Shown here: one piece after another, positions 39,820 to 50,028 of the stretch
Position numbering within the stretch: the first letter of the stretch is position 1
Layout: the number at the start of each line of letters is the position of its first letter
Assembly (NCBI GenBank): GCA_002721445.1
Contig: PBKN01000005.1
Span: 93,688 to 157,687 of the forward strand
Direction: 5' to 3'
Length of the DNA: 64,000 bases
From: Chloroflexota bacterium
GTDB lineage: Bacteria > Chloroflexota > Dehalococcoidia > Lucifugimonadales > GCA-002723415
Notes under the pieces: generated by a model
What the model saw: only the letters and a program-made list of their open reading frames with translations
Database searches by the model: none
What the model was told of the DNA's origin: nothing
Program-made: the position numbers and the translations under genes

Positions 39820-41196
39820 ATGTATACAGACAGACTTTTACCTCACGATATAGAAGCAGAAGAATCCTTAATTGGATCTATTTTAATAGACGCAGAATCA
39901 ATTACTAAGATTAGTCATTTTCTTAAAACCGAAGACATTTATAGTGAAAAAATAAGATGGTGCTTTCAAGCATGTATATCACTTTTAGAAAGAATGGAAG
40001 GTATTAATCAAGTATCTCTAGCTCACGAATTATCTCTTCAAGACAAACTAGAAAATATAGGCGGAATAGATTACTTAAATCATTTAGTTAATATAGTTCC
40101 AACATCTGTTCATATTGAAGAATATGCAAGGATAATTCACAGAACTTCAATAATGAGACGTATTGTACAAGCAGGAAGCCAAATCACAAATATTGGTTTC
40201 AGTAGTCAATCAGACACAAACCAAGCTTTAAGTGAGGCTGAAGAATCTATATATAAAATCAGAACAGATCGAGCTTCAAGAGACTTCGAACATATAAGAG
40301 AAGTATTAGATACATACTTACAAGAAAGTTCAGCAATGCAAGACAATACATCTGACCGTCTTGCTCCAATATCAACTGGATTTATAGATATAGACAAATT
40401 AATTGGTGGAGGGTTACAACGTTCAGACATGGTAGTACTAGCTGCAAGACCGAGTTTAGGTAAAAGCAGTCTTGTTTTCAATATTGCTAAGCATGCTGCG
40501 ATTAATGGTTCTTCAGTAGGTATATTTAGTTTAGAGATGAGTAATGAACAAATTGTTTTAAGACTACTATCAAGCGAATCAGATGTAGACACCCATCGCT
40601 TAAGAGTAGGTTTAATTAATGAAAATGAAGAACGTAGAATACTTGATGCCATTGGAGAACTTTCAGATCTACCTATATACATAGACGATACTCCAATTCA
40701 AAACATAATGGAAATAAGAAGTAAAGCAAAAAGATTACAAGCTGAACATGGTCTTGATTTAATAATCGTTGACTATTTGCAATTACTATCTGGGAACTCA
40801 AATGGATGGAGATCTGAAAATAGAGTTCAAGAGATGGGAGAAATATCAAGATCCTTAAAAGGTGTTGCCAGAGATCTAGATATACCTGTATTAGCTTGCT
40901 CTCAATTAAGTAGAGCAGTAGAGCAAAGGCCAAACCATAGACCTGTATTATCAGATTTAAGAGAAAGTGGTAGCATAGAACAAGATGCCGATATTGTAGC
41001 TTTTATATATAGAGAAGATCATTATACAACACGAGAAGAATGGGAAAGTAAAAACCCAACAAAACCTTATCCTGAAAATATAGCAGAAATCATTGTGGCA
41101 AAACACCGGAATGGGCCGCTTGCTACAATCCCTCTTTATTTTAGAGGATCAATGGTGAGATTCGAAAACCTCACTGCTGAAAATTTAAAAACATAA
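39820..41196 (+). CDS. dnaB: Replicative DNA helicase DnaB
   Basis: LLPHDIEAEESLIGSILID, LAARPSLGKSSLVFNIA, FSLEMSNEQIVLRLLS, LIIVDYLQLLSG, LSDLRESGSIEQDADIVAFIYRE. Confidence 0.98.
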   Translation: MYTDRLLPHDIEAEESLIGSILIDAESITKISHFLKTEDIYSEKIRWCFQACISLLERMEGINQVSLAHELSLQDKLENIGGIDYLNHLVNIVPTSVHIEEYARIIHRTSIMRRIVQAGSQITNIGFSSQSDTNQALSEAEESIYKIRTDRASRDFEHIREVLDTYLQESSAMQDNTSDRLAPISTGFIDIDKLIGGGLQRSDMVVLAARPSLGKSSLVFNIAKHAAINGSSVGIFSLEMSNEQIVLRLLSSESDVDTHRLRVGLINENEERRILDAIGELSDLPIYIDDTPIQNIMEIRSKAKRLQAEHGLDLIIVDYLQLLSGNSNGWRSENRVQEMGEISRSLKGVARDLDIPVLACSQLSRAVEQRPNHRPVLSDLRESGSIEQDADIVAFIYREDHYTTREEWESKNPTKPYPENIAEIIVAKHRNGPLATIPLYFRGSMVRFENLTAENLKT

Positions 41197-41213
41197 TTTT
41201 TTGAGGAGAAAAA

Positions 41214-42581
41214 ATGGAAAAATTTGGTGAAATACTTTCAAATATGCCAATTGATCCAAGTTTGAAGGTAAAAAAATCTAAATTAGAAAAATCCCAAAAT
41301 GAATTATCTAATGAATGCATTATCTGCGAAGGAAGAGGATGGATTTCATTAGATAAACCAATCGGTGATCCAAATTTCGGACAAATTAACCCTTGCAAGT
41401 GCCGTGAAGAAAATATAGATTCTGAAAAAAAGTCTCAATTATTAAGATACAGTAACCTAGGCCATCTATCTAGATTTACATTTAAAACCCTGAATACCCA
41501 GGGCTTAAGTAAAGATAGAAGTGAACAAGAAGCATACGAAAAATCATTCGAAATTATAAAAAATTACTCTGAAAACCCAAATGGTTGGTTAATTATCTCA
41601 GGAGATCATGGATCTGGAAAAACACATATAGCAGCAGCTTTAACTTCAGAATGCATAAAAAATAATACCCCCGCATTTTTCATATACGTTCCTGACTTAT
41701 TAGACCATTTAAGGTCAACTTTTTCTCCCGCAAGTGAAATTACATTTAGTGATATGTTTGAATTAGTTTTAGAAACCCCTGTTCTTGTATTAGATGGATT
41801 AGGAACACAAAATTCTAGTTCATGGGCTCAGGAAAAATTAGATCAAATATTAAACCATCGATATAACACTCAACTTGCAACCATTATAACTACATCTAAT
41901 CCTATATCAGAATTAGATTCTCAAATAAGAAGTAAAATAAATAACTTAGATTTATGTAAAACTGTAATATTAAAACCTTGGGATATTTCTAAAAACTTAA
42001 GACAAGGTAACATAGATCCTGAATTATTTAAAAGAATGAATTTTAAATCATTTAACTTTAGAGGCAATAATCCAAGAGCTCATGAAGCTATAAGCTTAGA
42101 AATGGCTTTTAAGGCAGCCAAAGAATTTGCTCAAGATCCTCATGGATGGTTAACTTTGTTTGGAAATACTGGAGTAGGAAAAACTCATTTAGCAATATCT
42201 ATTGCTGAATTTAGAAAACAAAAAAACCAATTTACGTATTTTGCCTTTGTACCTGATTTACTTGACCATTTAAGAAATACTTTTGCCCCAGATAGCAAAC
42301 TAGCATATGACACCGTTTTTGATTCAGTTAAAAACTCAGAACTATTAATATTAGACGACTTAGGAAGGGAACGAAGTAGTCCTTGGGCAGAGGAAAAATT
42401 ATTTCAAATAATCGCTCATAGGCATAATGGAAGAATGCCAACTATAATTACTACAATGATAGATTTTACAGAAGACGGGCCTTTACAGCATATAAGATCT
42501 AGAGTTAGAGATCCTTGGGTAGGGTCTTGCCTAAGAATAGAAGCTCCAGATTATAGATCTAAATACATTGGAAAATACTAA
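41214..42581 (+). CDS. DnaC/IstB-like helicase-loader ATPase with two tandem AAA+ domains and N-terminal Cys cluster
   Basis: CIICEGRGW...PCKCREE; domain 1 Walker A GDHGSGKTH, Walker B-like VLVLDGLG; domain 2 Walker A GNTGVGKTH, Walker B LLILDDLG; both share VPDLLDHLR(S/N)TF; 17 bp after dnaB. Confidence 0.9.
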   Translation: MEKFGEILSNMPIDPSLKVKKSKLEKSQNELSNECIICEGRGWISLDKPIGDPNFGQINPCKCREENIDSEKKSQLLRYSNLGHLSRFTFKTLNTQGLSKDRSEQEAYEKSFEIIKNYSENPNGWLIISGDHGSGKTHIAAALTSECIKNNTPAFFIYVPDLLDHLRSTFSPASEITFSDMFELVLETPVLVLDGLGTQNSSSWAQEKLDQILNHRYNTQLATIITTSNPISELDSQIRSKINNLDLCKTVILKPWDISKNLRQGNIDPELFKRMNFKSFNFRGNNPRAHEAISLEMAFKAAKEFAQDPHGWLTLFGNTGVGKTHLAISIAEFRKQKNQFTYFAFVPDLLDHLRNTFAPDSKLAYDTVFDSVKNSELLILDDLGRERSSPWAEEKLFQIIAHRHNGRMPTIITTMIDFTEDGPLQHIRSRVRDPWVGSCLRIEAPDYRSKYIGKY

Positions 42582-42585
42582 TTGT

Positions 42586-42661
42586 GGTAGCGCGTACGGG
42601 ATTCGAACCCGTGATCTCCGCCTTGAGAGAGCGGTGTCCTAGGCCACTAGACGAACGCGCC
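42586..42661 (-). tRNA. tRNA-Glu (CTC)
   Basis: Cloverleaf on - strand: GGCGCGTTCGTCTAGTGG..., anticodon stem CCGCT/GGCGG with loop CTCTCAA, T-loop GGTTCGAATCC; 3' CCA encoded. Confidence 0.95.
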
Positions 42662-42672
42662 AAATGCTGACA

Positions 42673-42743
42673 CTGGGGATCGAGGATTCGAACCTCGGCT
42701 TACAGATCCAGAGTCTGTTGTCCTACCACTAGACCAATCCCCA
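42673..42743 (-). tRNA. tRNA-Gln (CTG)
   Basis: TGGGGATTGGTCTAGTGG..., anticodon stem ACAGA/TCTGT with loop CTCTGGA, T-loop GGTTCGAATCC, acceptor TGGGGAT/ATCCCCA. Confidence 0.95.
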
Positions 42744-42803
42744 TAGAATTATTAGTATAGCAAAAAACATATTTATTAATAGTTAATTTTAAATAATTTG
42801 CCA

Positions 42804-43271
42804 TTAGGATAATTTACTATTAATAGAAGACATTTTTATTGCAGCAATGCCACAATCATACCCTTTATTTCCATATTTACCACCAGATCTATCAATAGCT
42901 TGCTGAAGATTATCTGTAGTAAGAATACCAAAAATAATAGGAACTCCAGTTTCTAATGATACTTTAGAAATACCGCCCGCAGACTCTGAAGCTACAAAAT
43001 CATAATGTCCTGTCTCACCTCTAATCACAGCTCCAAGGCAAATCAAAACATCATATTCATTTTTATTAGCTAACCTAAGTGAAACTAAAGGAACCTCAAA
43101 AGCTCCCGGCACTTTTACAATAAAAATATTTTTTTCATTAACATTACAGTCATTCAAAGCTTTTAAAGTACCCTTAAGTAAATTAGTACTTATAACTTCA
43201 TTAAATTCTGAAACAATTATTCCGACTCTGCTAGCTGAACCATCAATATGCCCTTCCAAAACATTATTCAT
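42804..43271 (-). CDS. ribH: 6,7-dimethyl-8-ribityllumazine synthase
   Basis: VGIIVSEFNEVISTNLLKG, VKVPGAFEVPL, CLGAVIRGETGHYDFV, GILTTDNLQQAIDRSGG. Confidence 0.97.
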   Translation of the reverse strand: MNNVLEGHIDGSASRVGIIVSEFNEVISTNLLKGTLKALNDCNVNEKNIFIVKVPGAFEVPLVSLRLANKNEYDVLICLGAVIRGETGHYDFVASESAGGISKVSLETGVPIIFGILTTDNLQQAIDRSGGKYGNKGYDCGIAAIKMSSINSKLS

Positions 43272-43290
43272 AGAATAAAATCCTTAAATA

Positions 43291-44502
43291 TTATTTAAAT
43301 AAAGTATCTAATTTATGGCCCAATCTGCTAGATTTAGCAGTCAAATATTTTTTATTCTCTTTATTTACATCTACAACTATTGGAACTACTTTTTCTAACT
43401 TTAAACCAAAACTTTCCAATCCAACAACCTTTTTAGGATTATTAGTAAGTAAATTAAATTTAACAACTCCTAAATCAGCTAAAATTTGAGCACCAGTTCC
43501 AAAATGTCTAAGATCTTCCTTGAAACCTAATTCGACATTAGCATCAACCGTATCTAACAATTCTTCATCTTGAAGAGCATATGCTTTAAGTTTATTGTGA
43601 AGACCTATTCCTCTTCCTTCTTGCCTCATATAAACCAAAACACCTGAATCAGAATCTGCTATTTTCTGCATTGCTAATCTCATTTGATCTCCACAATCAC
43701 ACCTAATACTTCCAAATACATCTCCTGTTACACACTCACTATGTACTCGAACTAGAGCAGGTTTATCTGGATTAATATTCCCTTTTACGAATGCAACATG
43801 TTCTCCACTGTCAACTAAACTTTTATAAGATAAGGCTTTAAATTCTCCATATTGAGTTGGAATTCTTGCCTCACCAAGTCTTTCAATAACAATTTCATTA
43901 TTTCTCCTATATGAAATAATATCTGCTACACTTACTATACTTAAATCATATTTTTCTGCTAATGTTTCCAAATCTGCAGTCCTAGCCATAGATCCAGAAT
44001 CGGCCATGATTTCGCATATAACACCAGCTGGATACATCCCAGCTGCATTTACTAAATCAACAATTGCTTCTGTATGCCCTGCCCTAACTAATACTCCACC
44101 AGGTTCATACCTAAGTGGAAAAATATGACCAGGACGGCCAAAATCAGAAGGTTTCGAATTTTTATCAATTAAATGCTTAATTGTAGATGCCCTATCAAAA
44201 GCTGAAATACCTGTAGTCACACCTCTTTTCATTGAGTCCACAGATACAGTGAAAGCTGTTCTTAATTGAGATGTATTGTCATTTACCATAGGAGGGATAC
44301 TTAATTCATCGAGTCTTTCACCTAACATAGGCATGCAAACTAAACCTCTAGCATGAGTTGCCATAAAATTTATCACATCAGGCGTAACCTTCTCTGCTGC
44401 AATAGCAATATCACCTTCATTTTCTCTACCCTGGTCATCAACTATGATAACCATTTTGCCTTCTTTAAGTTCCTCTATAGCTTTATGGACATTAGTGAGC
44501 AA
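43291..44502 (-). CDS. ribBA: Bifunctional DHBP synthase / GTP cyclohydrolase II
   Basis: VIIVDDQGRENEGD, RPGHIFPL, RVHSECVTGDVFGSIRCDCGDQM, YMRQEGRGIGL. Confidence 0.97.
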   Translation of the reverse strand: MLTNVHKAIEELKEGKMVIIVDDQGRENEGDIAIAAEKVTPDVINFMATHARGLVCMPMLGERLDELSIPPMVNDNTSQLRTAFTVSVDSMKRGVTTGISAFDRASTIKHLIDKNSKPSDFGRPGHIFPLRYEPGGVLVRAGHTEAIVDLVNAAGMYPAGVICEIMADSGSMARTADLETLAEKYDLSIVSVADIISYRRNNEIVIERLGEARIPTQYGEFKALSYKSLVDSGEHVAFVKGNINPDKPALVRVHSECVTGDVFGSIRCDCGDQMRLAMQKIADSDSGVLVYMRQEGRGIGLHNKLKAYALQDEELLDTVDANVELGFKEDLRHFGTGAQILADLGVVKFNLLTNNPKKVVGLESFGLKLEKVVPIVVDVNKENKKYLTAKSSRLGHKLDTLFK

Positions 44503-44534
44503 TTAAATACCTTCCAAAAATTCTATTATCTATA

Positions 44535-45104
44535 TTAAATCAATTTTTCAACATATTTAGCAAGAATATCAGTTTCTAAATTAACTATGTCTTTAACCTT
44601 ACGATGGTTCATTAGTGTATTTTCCCATGTATAAGGTACAATGGTAACACTAAAATCTTTATTTTTACAATCTACAACAGTAAGACTAATCCCATCTATG
44701 GCAATAAAACCTTTTTCAACAATATATTTCATAATAGTAGAAGAAGTTTCTATTCCTACCATATAAGCATTTTTATTTTTTTCAATATATTTTACAGTAC
44801 CAACACCTTCAACATGACCTTGAACAAAATGGCCACCTAGCCTACTCTCAACAGAAAGAGATCTTTCTAAATTAACATATGAGCCATTGCTTAACTTTGA
44901 TAGATTACTTCTTTTCATAGTTTCAGGGACAACATCTACTAAAAAACTTTTTTCAGTTAAATTAGTCACTGTTAAACAGACACCATTTACAGATATGCTA
45001 TCACTAATACTTAATGATTCTGTAACAACTGATGAATTTATTTCTAATACTCCATCATTATAATTCTCTACAATGCCAACCTCTTCTACTATTCCAGTAA
45101 ACAT
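44535..45104 (-). CDS. ribE: Riboflavin synthase alpha chain
   Basis: MFTGIVEEVGIV, SVNGVCLTVT, GGHFVQGHVEGVG, AIDGISLTVV. Confidence 0.96.
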   Translation of the reverse strand: MFTGIVEEVGIVENYNDGVLEINSSVVTESLSISDSISVNGVCLTVTNLTEKSFLVDVVPETMKRSNLSKLSNGSYVNLERSLSVESRLGGHFVQGHVEGVGTVKYIEKNKNAYMVGIETSSTIMKYIVEKGFIAIDGISLTVVDCKNKDFSVTIVPYTWENTLMNHRKVKDIVNLETDILAKYVEKLI

Positions 45105-46190
45105 CTAACTCCTTACAATATATCCAGATATCAATACATCATCATTAATCTGATTAACTTTAACATCTTTTAACGAACTAGAATTTTCTATAAAATCAAT
45201 GCCTTTGTTAACCACTGGAGATTTAGACTTAATCCCTCCAATTATTTTTGGGGATACAAATGCAACAACCTTATCAATTAAATGATCCTCAAACAAAGAA
45301 CCTAAAAGAATGCTGCCTCCTTCGACTAAAACAGATGTAATATTCCTATCGCCAAGATATTTAGAAGTATTAACTAAATCAACCTTATCATTTTTACCAG
45401 GAATACTTACAACTTTAGCTCCATTTCTGCTTAGAGCATCACATGCTTCTTTATTAGCATTCGCAACAATAATTAATGTCTCGCCATCTTGTTTTAAAAT
45501 TTTTGAATTTAGAGGAGTTCGTGCATTAGAATCAATTATTATCCTTATTGGTTGATTAAGATTGTTGTTTAATTCATTTCGATTTGATAAAAGAGGATTG
45601 TCATTTAATATTGTATTTATACCAACCATCACAGCATCTGAGTTTGCCCTCATAGAATGAACATACATTCTAGAATCTAGACTGGAAATCCATTTAGATT
45701 TTCCTGTATCTGTTGTTATTTTACCATCTAAGGACATAGCATATTTTGCAGTCATAAAAGGAATTTTATAATTAATAAATTTTGAATAAGCTTCAATAAT
45801 TTCTTTAGCTTCAGATGATTTGTCACCCAGCTCCACTTCTATTCCTGAATCTCTTAACTTAGATATTCCTTCTCCATTAACTATAGGATTAGGATCTAAA
45901 ATAGAATATATAACTTTAGAAATACCCGATTTAATTATGGCATCTACACATGGAGGGGTCCTTCCCACATTAGAACACGGCTCTAATGTGGTATATAAAG
46001 TAGACCCTATAACATTCTCTTTAGCTTCGTTAATAGCAATAATTTCAGCGTGAGAACTACCAGGGATTTGAGTTTGTCCTTCCCCAATAATTGTGCCATC
46101 TTTAACTAAAACTGCTCCCACAGATGGATTAGGACTAACACAATTTATATTGTCTTTTGCTAGTTTAATAGCACGATCCATATAAGACAT
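45105..46190 (-). CDS. ribD: Bifunctional pyrimidine deaminase/reductase
   Basis: NPSVGAVLVKDG, SSHAEIIAI, TLYTTLEPCSNVGRTPPC, AKYAMSLDGKI. Confidence 0.97.
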   Translation of the reverse strand: MSYMDRAIKLAKDNINCVSPNPSVGAVLVKDGTIIGEGQTQIPGSSHAEIIAINEAKENVIGSTLYTTLEPCSNVGRTPPCVDAIIKSGISKVIYSILDPNPIVNGEGISKLRDSGIEVELGDKSSEAKEIIEAYSKFINYKIPFMTAKYAMSLDGKITTDTGKSKWISSLDSRMYVHSMRANSDAVMVGINTILNDNPLLSNRNELNNNLNQPIRIIIDSNARTPLNSKILKQDGETLIIVANANKEACDALSRNGAKVVSIPGKNDKVDLVNTSKYLGDRNITSVLVEGGSILLGSLFEDHLIDKVVAFVSPKIIGGIKSKSPVVNKGIDFIENSSSLKDVKVNQINDDVLISGYIVRS

Positions 46191-46202
46191 ATGCTAACCT
46201 CA

Positions 46203-46766
46203 TCATGCAAAATCTTTAAATATTTGACTTCCCATAGCTCCAGTTTGGCCTTGATATTTACTATTCAAATTTTCAGAACCATAAGGGTTATCAACTTTTG
46301 TAGTAAGCCTTAAGTAAGATAATTGTCCAATTTTCATATCTTTATAAAGAGTTACTGGTAAGTTAGCTACATTACTAAGTTCCAATGTTAGTCTTCCTTT
46401 CCATCCAGGATCAACATAACCAGCAGTTGAATGAATTAAGAGACCTATTCTACCTAATGAACTTTTACCCTCTAATCTTGCAACCAAGTCATCAGGTAAT
46501 TCAATATTTTCCACAGTACTACCTAAAATAAACTCACCAGGATGTAATATAAACGGATTGTCTTCTTCAATTTCTACAACTTCAGTCAAACCACTTAAAT
46601 CTTGACGAATATCAATATATGCTGCTTTAGAATTTCTAAATATTAAAACTTCCGAACCCAAATGAACATCAACACTTGCTGGTTGAATACAACCTTCCCC
46701 TAAAGGGTCAATTACAATTCTGCCTTTTGCAAGTTCTTCTTTAATTGTTTTATCACTAAGAACCAT
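46203..46766 (-). CDS. dcd: dCTP deaminase (ORF opens at 46826; start at MVLSDKTI preferred)
   Basis: LSDKTIKEELAKGRIVIDPL, IQPASVDVHLGSEV, FILGSTVE, ARLEGKSSLGRIGLLIHSTAGYVDPGWKG; GGAGG upstream of the internal Met. Confidence 0.95.
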   Translation of the reverse strand: MVLSDKTIKEELAKGRIVIDPLGEGCIQPASVDVHLGSEVLIFRNSKAAYIDIRQDLSGLTEVVEIEEDNPFILHPGEFILGSTVENIELPDDLVARLEGKSSLGRIGLLIHSTAGYVDPGWKGRLTLELSNVANLPVTLYKDMKIGQLSYLRLTTKVDNPYGSENLNSKYQGQTGAMGSQIFKDFA

Positions 46767-46895
46767 ATGACCTCCAAAGATATCAACTAATTTAACTAAA
46801 TTGTAGCAAGCATATAATATTACCACAACTCTAGATGCATATATAAAGAAATAAAGCTATAATTATACAAAAAAATAATTTTTAATTTAACTATT

Positions 46896-47468
46896 ATGAG
46901 AGAACAAATTCGCGAATTAATTGAAACAACAATTCTTACATTGTCAATTTTTGCAGTACTTCAATTTAGTATACAAAATTACCTAGTACAAGGCCCAAGT
47001 ATGGTTCCGACTTTAAACGAAGGTGAACGATTATTCGTAAATAAATTAATATATAAAAGATTTCCGTCTTTAGAATTATCAAAAAATTCTCCTTTTATAA
47101 CTAGATCGGAAGACAAATACATATACCTTTTTAATCCTCCAAAAAAAGGTGAAATTGTTGTTTTCAAATCACCCAATATTACTTCTATAAAAATTGTTAA
47201 ACGTGCTATTGGTTTACCAGGAGATGAAATATCTATAAATAATGGAACTGTTAATGTAAACAACACTCCTATTGATGAACCATATGTAACTAACCTTGGA
47301 AATTCAAATATACCTAACTTTAAAGTGCCTCCAAATCATTTATTCGTATTAGGAGATAACAGGCTGCAAAGTGATGATTCTAGAAGCTGGGGCCTACTAA
47401 ATAGTAAAAATATAATAGGAAGAGTTTTTATAATTTATTGGCCTTTAAATAATTTTAAGCTATTTTAG
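46896..47468 (+). CDS. lepB: Signal peptidase I
   Basis: LVQGPSMVPTLNEGERLFVNKL, VKRAIGLPGDEI, LFVLGDNRLQSDDSRSWGLL. Confidence 0.96.
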   Translation: MREQIRELIETTILTLSIFAVLQFSIQNYLVQGPSMVPTLNEGERLFVNKLIYKRFPSLELSKNSPFITRSEDKYIYLFNPPKKGEIVVFKSPNITSIKIVKRAIGLPGDEISINNGTVNVNNTPIDEPYVTNLGNSNIPNFKVPPNHLFVLGDNRLQSDDSRSWGLLNSKNIIGRVFIIYWPLNNFKLF

Positions 47469-47523
47469 CATTCCACCTTTTAACTAATAATGATAAAGTA
47501 ATATAGTTAAAAAATTGAATTTT

Positions 47524-47596
47524 GGGCCGGTAGCTCAGTTGGTAGAGCACCTGACTTTTAATCAGGGTGTCCTGGGTTCGAATCCCAGTCGGCCCA
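47524..47596 (+). tRNA. tRNA-Lys (TTT)
   Basis: GGGCCGGTAGCTCAGTTGGTAGAGCACCTGACTTTTAATCAGGGTGTCCTGGGTTCGAATCCCAGTCGGCCCA; loop CTTTTAA. Confidence 0.97.
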
Positions 47597-47609
47597 TACT
47601 TTTAATTTT

Positions 47610-48818
47610 TTAAATATTTTTCTTGTTTATATCATTAATTCTAACAACTATAAAACAAATCAATAAAGCACCTATAATAGATGTTAATCTTATTGCATTA
47701 GTAACTCCAATATATTCAGATAAAATTCCCATTATTAATGCTCCAACTATTTGAAATCCAATAACAAAATTCCCTATACCTAATATTCTTCCTTGGATAT
47801 TAATTGGAACAACGCGTAATATAATATTTTCGAACATTATTGCAAAAGATGAAAACCCAAACCCCGTTATAACAATTAATATAGCAGCAAGAAGAAAATT
47901 GTTTGACAAAGAAAAGAAAAATATCCCCATACACATAACCAAGGCCCCAAAATAAAAAAGCCTTCCAAGACTTTTTATTTGCTTCATTATCATAATATTA
48001 AAAAAACCTAACATAGACCCCATGCCTTCACACGACATCAAAACACCTGTTAACCCTGCTCCAACTTCAAATTTTTTAGTCGCAACAATAGAAATCATTT
48101 GAAAATATGATGAAGCAAATAAATGTATAACAATTGTTATTAACATAACAGCAAGAAGAATTCGTTCATTAAAAAAATAATCTACACTAGTTTTAATGTC
48201 AGATATAAATGTGTTCCTATAAGAATTAACTGAAGGCTTCAAAGAAACAGGAATATTAACTAAAAATAAAGAAAAAACTGTGAATATATGAATAAATAAA
48301 ATAGGAGTATAAGAATATTTCAAACCAATTAACGAGATTATAAATCCGCCCAATAAAGGACCCAGCATTCTACTAGATTGTATAGTAAAACCTATTAATG
48401 CAAGAGCTCTAGTTAAAGAACCAGAGTCTAACAGTTCTCTAACTGCCAAACTCTTTGAAGGCTTTTCAATAACATAAATTAACCCATTAAAAAACACAAC
48501 TAAATATGCACTTAAATAAGGGATATTACCTTTATTATAAAAAATCAAAAATAATATGCATGAAGAACAAAATAAAAGAAATTGGGTGACGATTAAAATA
48601 TGTTTCCTTTTAAATCTATCTGCCAATACTCCACCCCAAGTACCAAAAGCGATATAAGGCAAAAAAGCACATACACCTACGAAAGCAACTGAAAAAGCTG
48701 AGTCACTATCTTCCAAAATAACCCAAATTAAAATAGTATATTGTGAAAATCTAGAAATCTGTGCAGCAAAATAATTGCTAATAAGAATTAAGAAATATTT
48801 ATTTTTTAACATTAGCAA
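47610..48818 (-). CDS. MFS transporter
   Basis: Polytopic; FGTWGGVLADRFKRKHILI motif; GPLLGGFIISLIGLKYSYTPILF. Confidence 0.88.
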   Translation of the reverse strand: MLMLKNKYFLILISNYFAAQISRFSQYTILIWVILEDSDSAFSVAFVGVCAFLPYIAFGTWGGVLADRFKRKHILIVTQFLLFCSSCILFLIFYNKGNIPYLSAYLVVFFNGLIYVIEKPSKSLAVRELLDSGSLTRALALIGFTIQSSRMLGPLLGGFIISLIGLKYSYTPILFIHIFTVFSLFLVNIPVSLKPSVNSYRNTFISDIKTSVDYFFNERILLAVMLITIVIHLFASSYFQMISIVATKKFEVGAGLTGVLMSCEGMGSMLGFFNIMIMKQIKSLGRLFYFGALVMCMGIFFFSLSNNFLLAAILIVITGFGFSSFAIMFENIILRVVPINIQGRILGIGNFVIGFQIVGALIMGILSEYIGVTNAIRLTSIIGALLICFIVVRINDINKKNI

Positions 48819-48877
48819 ATATTAACATAAAAAAATCTAGGTTAAAGTAGTTGATTTTAATTAAATAGTTATGAAAC

Positions 48878-49342
48878 TTATACAAAGTTTAGTTGTCGCC
48901 AAGCTTCATAAGAAATAATAGCTACAGTGTTAGAAACATTCATGCTTCTATTAAATGGCTTCATAGGAATTTTAATTAATCTATCTATAGTTAACCAATC
49001 TAATATGTCTTTAGGTAATCCAGCATCCTCAGAGCCAAATAAAATAGAATGATTTAAAGTATAATTAATATCAGTATAAATACGCTTACCATGTATAGAA
49101 GATGCAAGTATATTTCTATATGGAAATTTTTCCAAATATGCACATAGGTTTTCATGTAAATATACATTTGTTAAATCAGAATAATCTAATGCAGCACGTT
49201 TTAATTGACGTGCTTCGAATGAGAAACCTAACGGTTTAATTAAATGCAATTCAGCCCCAACATTAGCACATAATCTAATAATATTGCCAGTATTATATGC
49301 AATCTTAGGATTATGTAAAACAATATGTAAATTTTTATTCAT
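48878..49342 (-). CDS. trmL: tRNA (cytidine(34)-2'-O)-methyltransferase, SPOUT family
   Basis: LHIVLHNPKIAYNTGNIIRLCANVGAELHLIKPLGF...LFGSEDAGLP...IKIPMKPFNRSMNVSNTVAIISYEAWRQ. Confidence 0.95.
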   Translation of the reverse strand: MNKNLHIVLHNPKIAYNTGNIIRLCANVGAELHLIKPLGFSFEARQLKRAALDYSDLTNVYLHENLCAYLEKFPYRNILASSIHGKRIYTDINYTLNHSILFGSEDAGLPKDILDWLTIDRLIKIPMKPFNRSMNVSNTVAIISYEAWRQLNFV

Positions 49343-49416
49343 TAATATTACCAATAAAGTATTAAGAAATTATTATATAATAATTTCATTAAAAAACCTT
49401 TATTATTAATTTATAT

Positions 49417-50028
49417 ATGTACTTAATAACACTTTCGATAATATTTACTACTTTACTTTTAACTGCGAATATCACTGCAGTTAAAATTATAGCCGTTGGA
49501 TCAAACGGTATAGATGCAGGGATAATTGCATATCCTCTTACATTTCTAATATCAGATGTATTATCTGAAGTATACGGAAGAAAAACAACCACCAAGATTA
49601 TCTGGATCGGGTTTTTTGCAAACTTACTTATGATTACAATGTTATTTATTGCTGGACTATTGCCTTCTGCAAGTTTTTGGAATGAACAAGACTCTTATAA
49701 TAAAATACTTGGATCTGTACCTAGAATTGTATTTGCATCAATGATTGCTTATTTAGTTAGCCAAAATCACGATGTTATAGCTTTTGAAATATGGAAAAAA
49801 ATTACTAAAGGTAAGTTTTTGTGGCTAAGAAATAACGCTTCTACTATAATATCTCAAGGAATTGATACTTTTTTATTTGTTTTTATTGCATTTACAGGAG
49901 TGTATTCAACAAATGAAATGTGGAATATGATTTGGATAACTTACTTAATTAAAATAGGCGTAGCTTTTGTTGATACTCCTTTTGTATACCTTTTAGTAAA
50001 ATTTATTAAACCAAATAATATTAATTAA
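49417..50028 (+). CDS. yhhQ: Queuosine precursor (VUT family) transporter
   Basis: LLLTANITAVKIIAVGSNGIDAGIIAYPLTFLISDVLSEVYGRKTT; SQNHDVIAFEIWKK; NNASTIISQGIDTFLFVFIAF. Confidence 0.92.
   Translation: MYLITLSIIFTTLLLTANITAVKIIAVGSNGIDAGIIAYPLTFLISDVLSEVYGRKTTTKIIWIGFFANLLMITMLFIAGLLPSASFWNEQDSYNKILGSVPRIVFASMIAYLVSQNHDVIAFEIWKKITKGKFLWLRNNASTIISQGIDTFLFVFIAFTGVYSTNEMWNMIWITYLIKIGVAFVDTPFVYLLVKFIKPNNIN

Noticed and set aside
40206-40682. 158-aa antisense ORF
   Set aside because: Opposite dnaB catalytic core; shadow ORF.
41214-42581. IstB of an IS21-type element
   Set aside because: No transposase or terminal repeats nearby; position after dnaB, 17 bp apart, fits a DnaC-like helicase loader.
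46191-46895. FMN riboswitch upstream of the riboflavin genes
   Set aside because: Only 12 bp separate dcd and ribD, and I could not identify conserved RFN-element sequence in the dcd/lepB intergenic region; needs Infernal to be sure.
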